Source: Undaria pinnatifida (taxonomy: Eukaryota > Sar > Phaeophyceae > Laminariales > Alariaceae). Taken from it: 64,000 nucleotides of DNA. Shown here in pieces: positions 34,552 to 46,500 of the stretch (positions are counted from its first letter, which is position 1; each line of letters begins with the position of its first letter). The notes under the pieces were generated by a model. The model was not told the DNA's origin, searched no databases, and saw only the letters and a list, made by a program, of their open reading frames with translations. The stretch covers positions 9,102,718-9,166,717 of the forward strand of contig JABAKD010000022.1 in NCBI GenBank assembly GCA_012845835.1, in the 5' to 3' direction. The position numbers were made by a program, and so were the translations under genes.

Positions 34552-35319
34552 AGGGCCCGAATTAACGAGGAACTTGCCAAATCGAATTTCGATTTTTTTT
34601 TATAATTGAAATTAATTTGCATCTGATTGGTCAAAAAATTAATCACCAAGCAGGCATTCCCAGAATTATTACAAAAGTCAAATTGAGCAAATAAGTAGAA
34701 AAATACTTTCTCGGTCGAATGTAGTCGAAAATCGATATTCAATTTGGGGAGTTTGTCCACCTAGACATGGCATGGTCTGTGTAACCGAAGCCGGCCACGC
34801 GAATTGGTGCCATGTCGTCTGCTGATTGAGAGGCGAGAAGCCACCATTGCGAGAGGTAGGACCACCTGAGCAGCCGCAGCGCGGCCTCCGACGCTTCGAA
34901 AACAATCGAGACCGCCGCAAACCCAGCTTTTCGTCGCCCTGCACCTCGAAAGTTACACGACCAACTATTTAATACCACATGATGACTTCGCTCAGAAGTT
35001 CGACCGCTATATCCCCGTCGCTGCTGCCCGTGTCGGGCGCGGCGGGGTGGCGCCCGCCCATCAAAGAGACGCCTAGAGCCATAGCCTTCAAGCCGCTGCC
35101 GGCCAAAGCAATCTGCCGCTAGCCGCGGCGCTCCGGGGAGGACGCGAGCCATCGCTCGCCTCGGTCGTTGCCCACGGGTGTTCGTTGACCCTTTTGCGTC
35201 TTTTGAATTTTTTCTTCTTTAGAGTGCACTACGCCGTTCCTTGATAAGAAGCAGAGTTGAATTTTACGTGTATTTTTCATTAAACTAAAAGAAAAATTGA
35301 ATTACAGTTTCCGTGCTAA
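34552..35319. mobile_element. GGGCCC-ended TIR element, copy 2 (right end lost)
   Basis: Close copy of 29201-29939 for most of its length (GGGCCCGAATTAACGAGGAA, then the shared GAAGCCGGCCACGCGAATTG). It has an extra ~55-bp segment at ~35017-35062, and its right terminus is replaced by sequence leading into the next element. Confidence 0.6.
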
Positions 35320-36179
35320 GGCCATTTCTTACACAGTCGGATTCCGCCAGTCGAAAACGGCTCTTTTCGACTGGACTTTTTCTCGACTGGATTCTTCTGG
35401 TCCTTCTTCTTATCGTCAGTCGAGTCGACTTTATGTTTTTTTGCTCTTCCTAGAGGCGGTAGGTGTGAGGGAGTACTGCTGTATGGCGCTCGAAACTTGG
35501 TTGGCAGCTCTGTGCTTCGCGCGTTCCTCGCGAGCAACGCGGACTTCACGCGCGACAAACCTTCGTCCAAGCGGGTTGGTGGCGTTGGGCTTAGCCGAAA
35601 GCCGCCAAAGCTACGTTCGTGGCGTTGCACTCAGCCGAGTGCCGCCAAAGCTACAGCAGTCGTAGCCGTTATTGACAAAATGGCATCGATAACGCGCGCT
35701 ACTGTTGTCTTGTGATACATGCTGCTGGCGAGCGGAGCTAGGAGTGCGCCACGCTGATTTGCGGCAAGAAGCAACAGCAGTGATCCAAGGCAGCGTCGGC
35801 GCTGTTGTATGATACTGCTGTGTGGTACCTGGTATGGGTGTGTGGCCGTGTGGGTGTGTGTTTTGTGGTGGGATGAGCGATTCGATGGGTTCGAAAAAAC
35901 GGGTGTAAAACGTTTTCGACTGAGTTTTTCGGCTGACAGATCCAGTCGAAAAACTCCATTTTTTTCGACTGGATCCTCCAGTCGAAAAACTCCACTTTTT
36001 CGACTGGATCCTCCAGTCGAAAAACTCCACTTTTTCGACTGGATCCTCCAGTCGAAAAACTCAGTCGAAAAAAGTTGAGTCGAAAAAGCCCTTTTTCGAC
36101 TGTGTAAGAAAGCCCGATTTGGGCTTCAGTCGAAAACGGCCGTTTTCGACTGACAAATTCGACTGTATAAGAAATGGCC
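35320..36179. mobile_element. TIR element with TCGAAAAA palindromic repeats
   Basis: 860 bp. Ends GGCCATTTCTTACACAGTCG and, inverted, GGCCATTTCTTATACAGTCG. At 35935-36065 a ~37-bp unit, itself palindromic (CCAGTCGAAAAACTCCA, TTTTTCGACTGG), is repeated three to four times. No transposase seen. Confidence 0.7.
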
Positions 36180-36297
36180 TACTTACGGCTGACGTCCTTG
36201 AAAAAAGTATATTATAATATAGCAGCCGCGCTTTAACCCCTTTCCAACGTGAGTCTCGGTTGTTTGCGTGTGTTTGGTATTCGCGTTTGTGTGTAGG

Positions 36298-36350
36298 GGT
36301 GGTCTAGTGTTGGAGGGGAAGCAAAGCTCATGAGTTCCAATCACGACCAA
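36298..36350 (+). repeat. tRNA-like SINE fragment
   Basis: TGGTCTAGTGTTGG resembles a pol III A box and GAGTTCCAATC a B box. The same pair recurs at 57924-57966, which supports a SINE family rather than chance. The spacing is shorter than in a tRNA gene. Confidence 0.42.
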
Positions 36351-36736
36351 ATTTTCGGTCAGAGGGCCTCCTCACAACTCCCACCTCGCCTGGGCACCGG
36401 TCACACCCGGAGCTCTCCTCGCGTGTGCCCGTAGTCAACGTGAATATGTGTGGTCGATGTACGTACTGCAGCAGGAGGTCGAACCACGGCAACATCAACA
36501 CGTGCAATTCAACAGCAGTAAAGAGTAGTCAAACACACATCGTCGGACGTCGGACCTCATACCAGGTATACGAAGTATACAGCAGCACCAATCAGCAAGA
36601 ATGGGAGTGAGAGTCACAGGAAGCCTGCTTTGTACGAAGCTCATACACATTCACATGTACCTGTACGATAGTCTCACTGAAACGTGTTCCTCCTCTGGAA
36701 TTTCCGCAAACTTCTAGAGGTCTCGTTCACGTACAT

Positions 36737-37072
36737 ATGTCAAAAACTATTTATGCAAGTTTGAACGCACCTTCGAAATGTGACACGATGTTCCAGACAG
36801 ACAAGAGCAAAAGCAATAACAATGTCAAGCACTCAGGGGGCACGACGATGGTGCGACACGAGGAAAATGGCGGAGTGACTCGGCGGTCGTCGTTCGTCAC
36901 ATCTCGCCAGACTCCAATCCTTGGCCTTGTCGGGGCAACAGACGTCCTGGTTCCGGAACGTGAGCGGAAAGAGATCGATGGGAAGAACCTGGAAACGCAA
37001 ATCCGGTTGGTCCTTTGTCCTTTGCTGCAAGCTAGATGCAGGGTGCATGTAAAACGAAATACAATACAGTAG
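36737..37072 (+). CDS. Orphan ORF, 111 codons, doubtful
   Basis: MSKTIYASLNAPSKCDTMFQ to ...HVKRNTIQ. Composition is ordinary and not repetitive, but I see no splice-framed neighbours, no family match and no conserved copy. It could be a short gene, an exon or chance. Confidence 0.2.
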   Translation: MSKTIYASLNAPSKCDTMFQTDKSKSNNNVKHSGGTTMVRHEENGGVTRRSSFVTSRQTPILGLVGATDVLVPERERKEIDGKNLETQIRLVLCPLLQARCRVHVKRNTIQ

Positions 37073-37384
37073 TTGCGGGTCTACTCTCTACTGCCTACTG
37101 GCGCGGCAGCTGTTTGAACTTTGGGTTGCTGGCCCTTGGTGTTGGTTGCTGGCCCTTTTTCGTTTGCTTATTGCGCAATCTGCCTTCCGTTTGGAATGTG
37201 GTTTTCAAGTGTCCCCCCGCGGGCATTTTGCTGGACAGACATTTCGTACAGCTGTGTAGTACTTGCTTGGCACTGGCTGTATGCTGGCTGCATACGGTAT
37301 GTAGACTATTGTACATCACCAAAATAGATATAATTACATTTGTCCTCGAAATTTTTTTAAACCTTATTCACTTGGTTAATGGGA

Positions 37385-37505
37385 CCTGCTTCGCTCTCAG
37401 CGCTCCCCCTTGGAACACGCCTGCCTAAACCCCCCTCTCGGAGAACCTTCCCGGCATTCTTCGCGTTCCTTACTTTCTTCGCTTTCTTCGTTTCCTTTTT
37501 TCCCG
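37385..37505 (-). repeat. Repeat shared (inverted) with 29945-30065
   Basis: See the partner entry. CGGAGAACCTTCCCGGCATT and CTTCGCGTTCCTT match in reverse complement. Confidence 0.6.
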
Positions 37506-37700
37506 TTTCTCTCTTTATTTTTTTCATTCCGTACATATCCAACGTATGATCTACGATTTTAGGGTGTTTATTTTCGTTTTTACCAACGCATGATCTACGA
37601 CTCTACGACGCATCTACGGCGCAAAGTCGTGAGATGTTGAAGTTGACTGCCGGCTTTTTAGTGTTCTACAAGTACAGTAGGCACCTACTTTCAGCTCCCT

Positions 37701-39455
37701 ACGCTGGCCACCTGTCGCCGTGGCGCTTCCCCACCACGTTACAACTCGGAGAGCGAGAAGCATGTCGTCTTCAAGCATCTATCGTAGCTCTCCTGCTGAA
37801 AAGCCGAAGCCCACCAACCAAAGCCAAGGAGGGGGAGGTGGTGGAGGCTCTGCCGGTGGCGGTGGTACTGCTGCACTGCTGTTCTCCTGTATGTAGTAAA
37901 AGTTTGGTCGGTGGGTGGGTGGAGGGTGCACTGCGTCGTCCGTGGTGGGTGGGTGGGCCGTTCTGTACGTGGGAAAGCCGAAGCCCACCAACCAAAGCCA
38001 AGGAGGGGGAGGTGGTGGAGGCTCTGCCGGTGGCGGTGGTACTGCTGCACTGCTATTCTCCTGTATGTAGTAAAAGTTTGGTCGGTGGGTGGGTGGAGGG
38101 TGCACTGCGTCGTCCGTGGTGGGTGGGTGGGCCGTTCTGTACGTGGGAGTCTTTTTTTCTGTTTCCTGTTTCATAAGAACCAACCAACTAACTGCGCCCC
38201 GCGTACCAGGTGTATATTTTGTTCTACGGATTCTATTTATACGTCCCACGCCCATAAATAAACGCCAGTAAGCTAGCAGCTGGTTACGCTGGCCACCTGT
38301 CGCCGTGGCGCTTCCCCACCACTTTACAACTCGGAGAGCGAGAAGCATGTCGTCTTCAAGCATCTATCGTAGCTCTCCTGCTGAAAAGCCGAAGCCCACC
38401 AACCAAAGCCAAGGAGGGGGAGGTGGTGGAGGCTCTGCCGGTGGCGGTGGTACTGCTGCACTGCTGTTCTCCTGTATGTAGTAAAAGTTTGGTCGGTGGG
38501 TGGGTGGAGGGTGCACTGCGTCGTTCGTGGTGGGTGGGTGGGCCGTTCTGTACGTGGGAAAGCCGAAGCCCACCAACCAAAGCCAAGGAGGGGGAGGTGG
38601 TGGAGGCTCTGCCGGTGGCGGTGGTACTGCTGCACTGCTATTCTCCTGTATGTAGTAAAAGTTTGGTCGGTGGGTGGGTGGAGGGTGCACTGCGTCGTCC
38701 GTGGTGGGTGGGTGGGCCGTTCTGTACGTGGGAGTCTTTTTTTCTGTTTCCTGTTTCATAAGAACCAACCAACTAACTGCGCCCCGCGTACCAGGTGTAT
38801 ATTTTGTTCGACGAATTCTATTTATACGTCCCACGCCCATAAATAAACGCCAGTAAGCTAGCAGCTGGTTACGCTGGCCACCTGTCGCCGTGGCGCTTCC
38901 CCACCACTTTACAACTCGGAGAGCGAGAAGCATGTTGTCTTCAAGCATCTATCGTAGCTCTCCTGCTGAAAAGCCGAAGCCCACCAACCAAAGCCAAGGA
39001 GGGGGAGGTGGTGGAGGCTCTGCCGGTGGCGGTGGTACTGCTGCACTGCTGTTCTCCTGTATGTAGTAAAAGTTTGGTCGGTGGGTGGGTGGAGGGTGCA
39101 CTGCGTTGTCCGTGGTGGGTGGGTGGGCCGTTCTGTACGTGGGAAAGCCGAAGCCCACCAACCAAAGCCAAGGAGGGGGAGGTGGTGGAGGCTCTGCCGG
39201 TGGCGGTGGTACTGCTGCACTGCTATTCTCCTGTATGTAGTAAAAGTTTGGTCGGTGGATGGGTGGAGGGTGCACTGCGTTGTCCGTGGTGGGTGGGTGG
39301 GCCGTTCTGTACGTGGGAGTCTCTTTTTCTGTTTCCTGTTTCATAAGAACCAACCAACTAACTGCGCCCCGCGTACCAGGTGTATATTTTGTTCTACGGA
39401 TTCTATTTATACGTCCCACGCCCATAAATAAACGCCAGTAAGCTAGCAGCTGGTT
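37701..39455. repeat. Higher-order tandem array: 3 x 585 bp, each with an internal 174-bp duplication
   Basis: Three nearly identical units start ACGCTGGCCACCTGTCGCCG at 37701, 38286 and 38871. Within each, a 174-bp segment (AAGCCGAAGCCCACCAACCA...) is repeated twice. Both 585 and 174 are multiples of three, so on the minus strand each unit is one open frame (~195 codons, Pro-rich, with ENSSAAVPPPPAEPPPPPPP), closed by one TAG that is directly followed by ATG of the next. Differences between units are a few substitutions, so the amplification is recent. No function is assigned. Confidence 0.9.
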
Positions 39456-40494
39456 ATTTTTAGGCGCCCCAAGTACAATCTTCATGGCAAGTTGTAGAGT
39501 CACGTGCTTGTCCAATGTACACTGGGTAGTCGGGTTCGTTTTCCATATACTGCAAGTAGTGGTGTACAACCACAATGCCATCTTGCGTTCTTATTTGGTG
39601 CTCTACCACAAGCAGCTGGTGGTGATGATGCGCTATCATACACCCGTTCTGAATAATAAATGTCTTTTTTTGTTGTATTCGCCCGCACTGCCAATCTGAA
39701 CGTGACATCGCCAGCAAGCTCGCAACACAGCACAGAGTAAACAGCTCTGCCCCTAGAGCTCTTGGCATTATCAAGTCGCGGGCTTCATGAAACCATGCAC
39801 CTTCTATTATTCCTGTCTCTTTCACATTTGTTGTGTTGTATTCCTGGCGCGAGCGTAGCGGGCGGCGTCTGCCGCCCGCGGAGCAGAGCCCTTGTACAAA
39901 ATACAAATTCGTGAAGGGGCTGCTTGAGTCGTGTTGCTCTAAATCTGCGGATCTGTCGGGAGAAACTTCTGCTGGATATCTACTGCTTGATACACCATGC
40001 ACACGGGTGACCTACGCCAAGACAAAGCTTTGCCTTGAGGCAACCTCGTGCACCTGTACCGCAATGCACGGTCTGTGGTATCTTTAGATGCTTTTCAGGC
40101 ACATGATATGGGGGAAAATAACTCGAAAAAAATCACCAAGCATGATCAGACAATTTCGCAGCCATCGCAATCGATAGAGGCGAACCGCCCTACGAGCCAC
40201 GATACCCTGTGTTACGACTCCCAGGTAACAGCGCCCACTCTCTCACCAAGATTGGATCCTTCTCCCGTCGCCCACGGCTGTAAGCGCCGCACAGCGCAGT
40301 GTGGCAGGTGGTGGCAGTGTTGTGGGCTCTGGGCTTTCGTGTCGAAAACGTGAAAAAACACGGTACGCATACCACGCATACCCTACGCAAGAACGCCTTT
40401 CCTGTTGTTCTCAAAACCCTTCAGGTTCGAGTTGGGTTGTTGGGTCTTAGGTTGCACCAACTCACCCTTACTTCCTGACCGAGGCTGTGCCTTC

Positions 40495-40529
40495 ATGAAC
40501 TCCGGCCTAGGAGGCGGAGCAAGCAGCAT
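40495..40529 (+). CDS. ERD2: ERD2 exon 1
   Basis: MNSGLGGGASS plus two bases, then a GTGAGT donor. Chosen because the following acceptor at 40755 completes the codon and keeps the family-like N-terminus open. An internal Met in exon 2 is the alternative start. Confidence 0.65.
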
Positions 40530-43500
40530 GTGAGTCTTAAATGTTTCTGGGTATTCCAAACCGTGCTTGCTGTTGCTTCATCCGTGCGAATGCGGCGCCT
40601 GCCCGACATCTCCCCGCTCTTATATCGCTTGCTTTTTCCCTCCCCTTTTCTGTGCTCTTCCCCAGTTCATCCTTTCTCGCTCGCTATTTTGCCACCACAA
40701 CAAACCGGCTCGACTCGCCTGCCCCAATAACCCTCTGTACGCGCTTCATGTGCAGGGTCACGGGTACGGTTCAAAAGCAGCACATGAACATCGTCCTATG
40801 GTTCGGGTTCCTCACGCTCTCGTTCGTGGTCTACTGCTTGTTCAGCGATGGCGACTTCTCCTTCCTTATGGTGAGATTGACAGACACCGACACGAGCATA
40901 CCAGCAGCAGTAACAGGAGCAACAGAGCAACAGCAGTACGTAGGGAGCCAAGACGGCAACAGGCACATACATACCTCAACAAGCACATAGCTGGCACCTG
41001 ACATCATTTACAAACTTGAGAACACAGAAGTTCACCAAGAGAGCGCATTCTTCGCAAGTAAGTCAACCAGATGTTTTGGCGCTCGCCACACCACACCACG
41101 TCTTGCAAAGCACAGCAGCTAACAATATCTGTAAAATTGTTGGCAGTTTGGTACCAGTATGTATGATACATATCATACACAGAACAAAGTAGAGTAAAAT
41201 ATTACAAGGGCTCCGCTCGGCGGGCGGCTGACGCCACCCGCTACGCTCGCGCCACGAAGACTTCAACTGTAAAGGGGGCAGAAAGAAGAGGCCCACGATT
41301 GAGTGCAACTAGCGATTTGATAATGCCAAGAGCTACTTGTGCGGAGCTGATTGCCCTGTCTGTGCTGTGCTTGTATGTTGGCGGTGTCACGTTCTGATCG
41401 GCAGTAGTACGGGCGTAAAATTAATTTGCGAAGAACAACACGCGAAGAGGACCGAGATGATGGAGAATAAAGTCAACGACGAAAGCAAAAAAACAAAAAA
41501 ACGAATACACACGTGCTGCCGGTACAGTAGTATCTGGTACCTTGTACTTCGCGTAATACCTGGTGGTACTCTGTGTGGTTCTAAGAAAAGCACAGGGCTC
41601 CGCTCCGCGGGCGGCTGACGCCGCCCGCTACGCTTGCGCAAGGAAGAATGCAACTGAAACATGTAAAGGGGGCAGCAAGAAGAGGCCCGTGATTATTTTT
41701 TTGGTGCGAATAGCGAACAGATAATGCCAAGAAGTGCTTGTGCAGAGCTAATTGCCCTGCGCTGTGCTGTTGTGCTTGTTGATGTCACGTTCCGAAAGAC
41801 AGTAGGTGTGATATTTGCGGGGGGGGTGGTGGGGCATGGGGACCGAGAGAGGACAATCAACTAACTGAAGAAAGCAAAAAGACGAGTACAGTACTGGGCC
41901 CTCTATAGTGCAGGTGCCCGGTATAGTGCAGGTAAAATCTCTGGACATAGACAGCGCCCTCAATAGTGCAGGACCTGCACTATTGAGGAAGGTCCCGCTA
42001 TAGTGCACGTTAGGCACCGCGGTGCCCCGCAATAGTGCAGGTTGGACACACACACGGACAGACAAACAGCGGACAGACGCAACACAGAAACGAGGGTGCA
42101 CGTGCTGCTGCAGACCCGAACAGCTCTACGCAGCGCAGAGGCGCACCATGCCTTGTGCGGACGGTGAACTGTGCCATCAACAAGACAGAACGCCACAAGC
42201 CCCTCATGGCCACGTCTGTTAGGGAGGATGTGGCGGGCGGCTCCACGGTAATTGCGGCAGCATGTTTGTCTGGAAGCGGCAGCAGAGGAGAGTGGCAAGT
42301 GAGACGCGGCGTTCTACCTAACGAGAGCAAAGGTGGCGATGATCGCAGCGCATTCCGCTAAGCGGGTGCGCCAGGCAGACATAAGAGAGTTTGTCGAGAC
42401 GTAGTGAGGGCGGGGGGTACATGGTTGTTTTGTTTTTCATGCAGTGAGCTTCCTGTGTGTTTTTGTTGTTTTTTTTGTTTTTTTTTCTTGCAACATCGAA
42501 GCGGGCGCGCTAGGCAGACATAAGGGAGTTTGTCGCGACGTAGTGAGGGCCAGGGGTACATGGTTGTTTGTTTTCTTGCGTCTTGCGGTGCACTTCCTGT
42601 CGTGCTTGTCTTGGTTTGTCTATGTTTTTTTTGTACTTGGCAACATCGAAGCGGGTGCGCCAGGCAGACATGAGAGGGTTTTGTCACCACGTAATGAGGG
42701 CGGGGGACAGTAGTATATGGTTGCTCGTTTTTTTGCGGTACGCTTCCTGTCGTGTTTCTTTTTCTGTTTTGTCTTTTTCTATCTTGCAACATCGAAAAAA
42801 GGCAACGAGGACTGAGATTTATCTCCGTCCGCTATAAAAAAAAAAAAAAGAAAGAAAAAAAAAATGATTTCGATCAAGTTCGTACTCTGTTAGCCCCGCA
42901 AAGCGTGAACGCCACACCATGAAGTCAAAGAGTGCCTCATCCTGCACTATTGAGGGATATTCAAAACCTCAATAGCGCCGAACCTTTACTATTGAGGCAC
43001 TCTTATGAGTAGTGCAGGTGCCAATAGTGCAGGTAAAATCTCTGGACACGCCCCTGCACTATAGCAGGCCCAGTACTGTATACACAACGCGTACGTACAC
43101 CTGGTACCTGTATCATACCTGGTACTACTACTGCTGTATGTTCAAAGGAACGCACAGCGCCCCACGACACAGCATCGCAAAACGAAGGGCAAGGCACGGC
43201 ACCGCATTGCGCTCCGTTGCGCTGCTGAGCTATATATAACCGGGCTGACCTGAGCTGGGGTTGCATTGTTACACAAAAAGGAAGAAGAAATCGCGAAAAA
43301 GTTCAAAATCGTGTTGGCAGAAAAAAATAAATAAAATGCAGGAAGCAGTTGAAAAGTCAAGAAACACCTGGCAAAACGAGCAGAAACGAAAATAATAAGG
43401 CGGAGCAAGAAATCAAAGAAAAACTGGACCGTTCCGCAAGTAATGGACGGAGGCGGTGTTGAAGTGGGACCCCCGGAGATGCCAGGGATGCACCAACCGA

Positions 43501-46500
43501 GCACTTTCAGAAAAAAGATAAGTCTATGTTTCTTTCATATCGTGTAATATCCTCGCACTACTCTCGCGCTCCCTCCGAGTAGTAGCTCAGATCCGGGGTC
43601 ACATTCGTAGAAAGCTCTTGTCCCCCCTCCCCACTACAATACGTGCCTCCGTTTTTATCGCGAGAAGAATTCAGCGTTTTCTTCCCTCGTCGAGTAGCAT
43701 CGAGTTGTACCCACGATGCTCTCAGCAGATTTTTTTTTTTTACGTCAAAATCTCACCACGGTGGGAACCGAACGCAAGGAGCAACCCTACAAGTACATAT
43801 TATAGTAGTAATATTTCGACGGTCACCACTATTAATAGAGCTAGACCGAATTGTTGTTGTCATTCTCACATTAACTCGCATAATCAAGTCCGTGGTCTCA
43901 GGACAGGCTGCAGTCACTCTGTGAGCTGACAAGTAACCCAGAGACAAAACGCAAACAAACCAAAGGTGGTATTGATACACGCATATATCACAGCTGACGC
44001 AATACCCCGCACTGGCTCGCACCGAAATGTATCTTGTAGGGGGGTACAAGGCGCTTCGCTCCGCGAGCGGCGTTCGCTCCCCGCTACGCGGTCGCTCAGG
44101 AATGCGAAAATAAAACAAATACAACAGATTATGTGAAGCGGGCAGAGTTTCACGATTGGTGGCAGGTGCAAACTGGCGACTTTGATAATGCCAAGAGTCC
44201 CGCCGCCATACTGTAGAAACACAGCCCGGACGCCACTTGCATGAGTACACCGTGTGCGCCTGGTAGCTTGCTTCAAGCACTCGCGATGCATGCCTGTCTC
44301 GAAGCTTGTGACTACAGTACGAGTACAGGGGGGGGGGGGGTTCCGTCTCTCTAGACGACGAACCGGTTCGGACACTGACAGTGTGCTGGATGTTGATGGG
44401 TGGTAAAACCCAGTTTAATCGAAAACACACGTCAGTCACCCCTTATGCTATATGCTAAAAAATGTACATTACGTAGCCTACTTGACGGCGATCCGTCACA
44501 GGGTTAAGTGTCGGCGGTACTCGGAAATAACCCAAATTGGTTGGTGTGGCTTCACTATTACTCCGCATTCAAGAACAATGGGGAAAAAAGGACACAAAAA
44601 TACCCTTACGTACTGCTGTGTGACCATCCCTTATAAAACGCCGTGTCTGGGTCCGACAATGAACGTTGTCGGATCGTAAAACCGGTTACCTAATCTCGTA
44701 GACCCCCAACGGGTGATTTTCCAGGCTTACATTTTCGGATATCGTTGTCGAATCGGCCCCCACCCGAAACTGGGGACCCAGTTTCGCATATATTCTTATC
44801 CGAAAGTGGCGTCTGGTTTTGGTTTCCCATACGTCATAGAGTGCAACAAGCCTGATACAAGCGGAAAACCGCAGTAGCAGTACAAGCTACCGTTGATAGA
44901 CGCGCTTTGGGCAATTCCATCTGCTGAGCATGCAACACAACTGCTTCAAAGAATAAGCATACTCTTGCTGCTGCTGCTGCTGCTGCAGCTGTGTCCCGCT
45001 ACCCACGGGCACACACCCCCGGCCTACCCACGAGCCGATGGGATCGGATAGTGATGGGGGCCACTACGAGAGCCTTGCCAGTCCCCTTGCAGTGGCGATT
45101 GCAGCATTCGCCAAAGACTAAATATACTCTGCTCGTTGTCGTCGAGGACAAGGACAGCCGCCGTCTGCGACGTGTCGTTGTTGATACACGAGATCGACGC
45201 GAGTGAGAGGGAAGATAACCCTCCTCGCGTGAAGCGCACACGGCGTGTTTTCTCTCGCCCCACCTGCGAAGCTGCGTCTGCGTGCGCTGAGATGCTCTGG
45301 TACGGCGAACTCGTAATTGTACGTACGTAGTCGAGCGATCGCCTTTGTTGATTATTTCTGGAGAACTTTGTCCAAAAAACCATGTGTAAAGTCGGGTGCC
45401 GTTATATGGGTTTGTCGATCCGATTCCACCTGGCTGGTTCTGCGACCCGAAAATCCATCTCATGTTCGGACCTGGATACTCTATTATAAGAGATGACCTG
45501 AAAGAAATATATCATACCTGAACCAATCCCCACTGAACAGAGGAAAGTAAATGAAAAACCTGGTACCTGGTATCAGCGTGCTGGGTACGAATAACCCAGC
45601 AAAAGCCGAGCTTAGGAAGCAAAACAGGAACGACAGCAGTAGGTAACAAAACATCATGTAGAAAGCCAGAGGGAGAGTCCTGCACGAACTGAGAAATGTA
45701 TATACACAACCAAAACAGAAAGGCGCGCAAAAAATGTACCAGGTGTATACTTGTACGTGAAATACGTTGGAAGAAGCAAAGCAACTCTGCCTAACTCTGC
45801 AAGGCTCGAGCTCGCGTCCTCAAGCTCAGGGTCTGTCGTCTTGACCATCTGACCACAATACCAGCCTGAGGCCAAGTGGATAAGTGCACGCCACGAGAGC
45901 CCAAAGGTAGCAGAGATACACGTCATTGCATTGTGTTTGTTCAACCTTTCCACCCCAGTTATATTGGCCAAAACAATTTATCTCCAGCTTCCGCGCAGTA
46001 TTCGCTCTTTGATGATTTGGGCGTGGTCGTTCATCTTCCGTGATAATCTTTAATCTTTCTTCTAGGCCAAGGGGGTTGAGTCGTGAGAACGAACGAAAAA
46101 ATGAGCAAGTAGCGATGCGAACGACGGAACGAAAGAATGGCGTAGCGAGCAAGAGTAAAACGAGAGGCATATTGTAGGCAAGTGATTAGGCCTAAAACCA
46201 CAACATAAAAACGGCCGAAAGCCAGCCATCGTACTTGTAACCATTTCCTGGTTGTCTGGGTCGTTTCACCTCAGAAACAGACACGACGATGTCCTTTAGG
46301 TCAATTACGTGGTTCATGTGGCGTGATTTTCACTTGGTTATTTAGTTGTTTTGGGGTAACAAGTAACCAGGTATACATGTTATACATATAATACCTTGTA
46401 CTGCTGTACTTGTTTCGTTTTGACCAGGTAGTTTTAGCGTTGCCCTGTTCATAATACACTGCAAAACAAGTTTTTTCTTTGCTTTTGGCAGACGTAAACG

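Larger units (their letters stand above)
34400..36235. mobile_element. Nested repeat complex
   Basis: A dispersed repeat (CTCACGGCTGACGTCCTTGA, then CAACGCAGCTTGCAAAGATG at 34535-34554) is interrupted by two other elements. It resumes at 36183 with TTACGGCTGACGTCCTTGAA. The uninterrupted form is visible at 56880-57015. Confidence 0.55.

Noticed and set aside
37779-39581. Three Pro-rich proteins of 194-210 codons in a row
   Set aside because: They are the 585-bp repeat units read in one frame; no splice context or family. Reported as a repeat and as a finding only.
42358-42792. 144-codon minus-strand ORF with three similar segments
   Set aside because: Reflects the three-fold ~145-bp tandem inside a pogo-like element; the opposite strand carries the transposase relic.
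45785-45862. Functional tRNA gene
   Set aside because: Box-like motifs only; the acceptor and anticodon stems do not pair.
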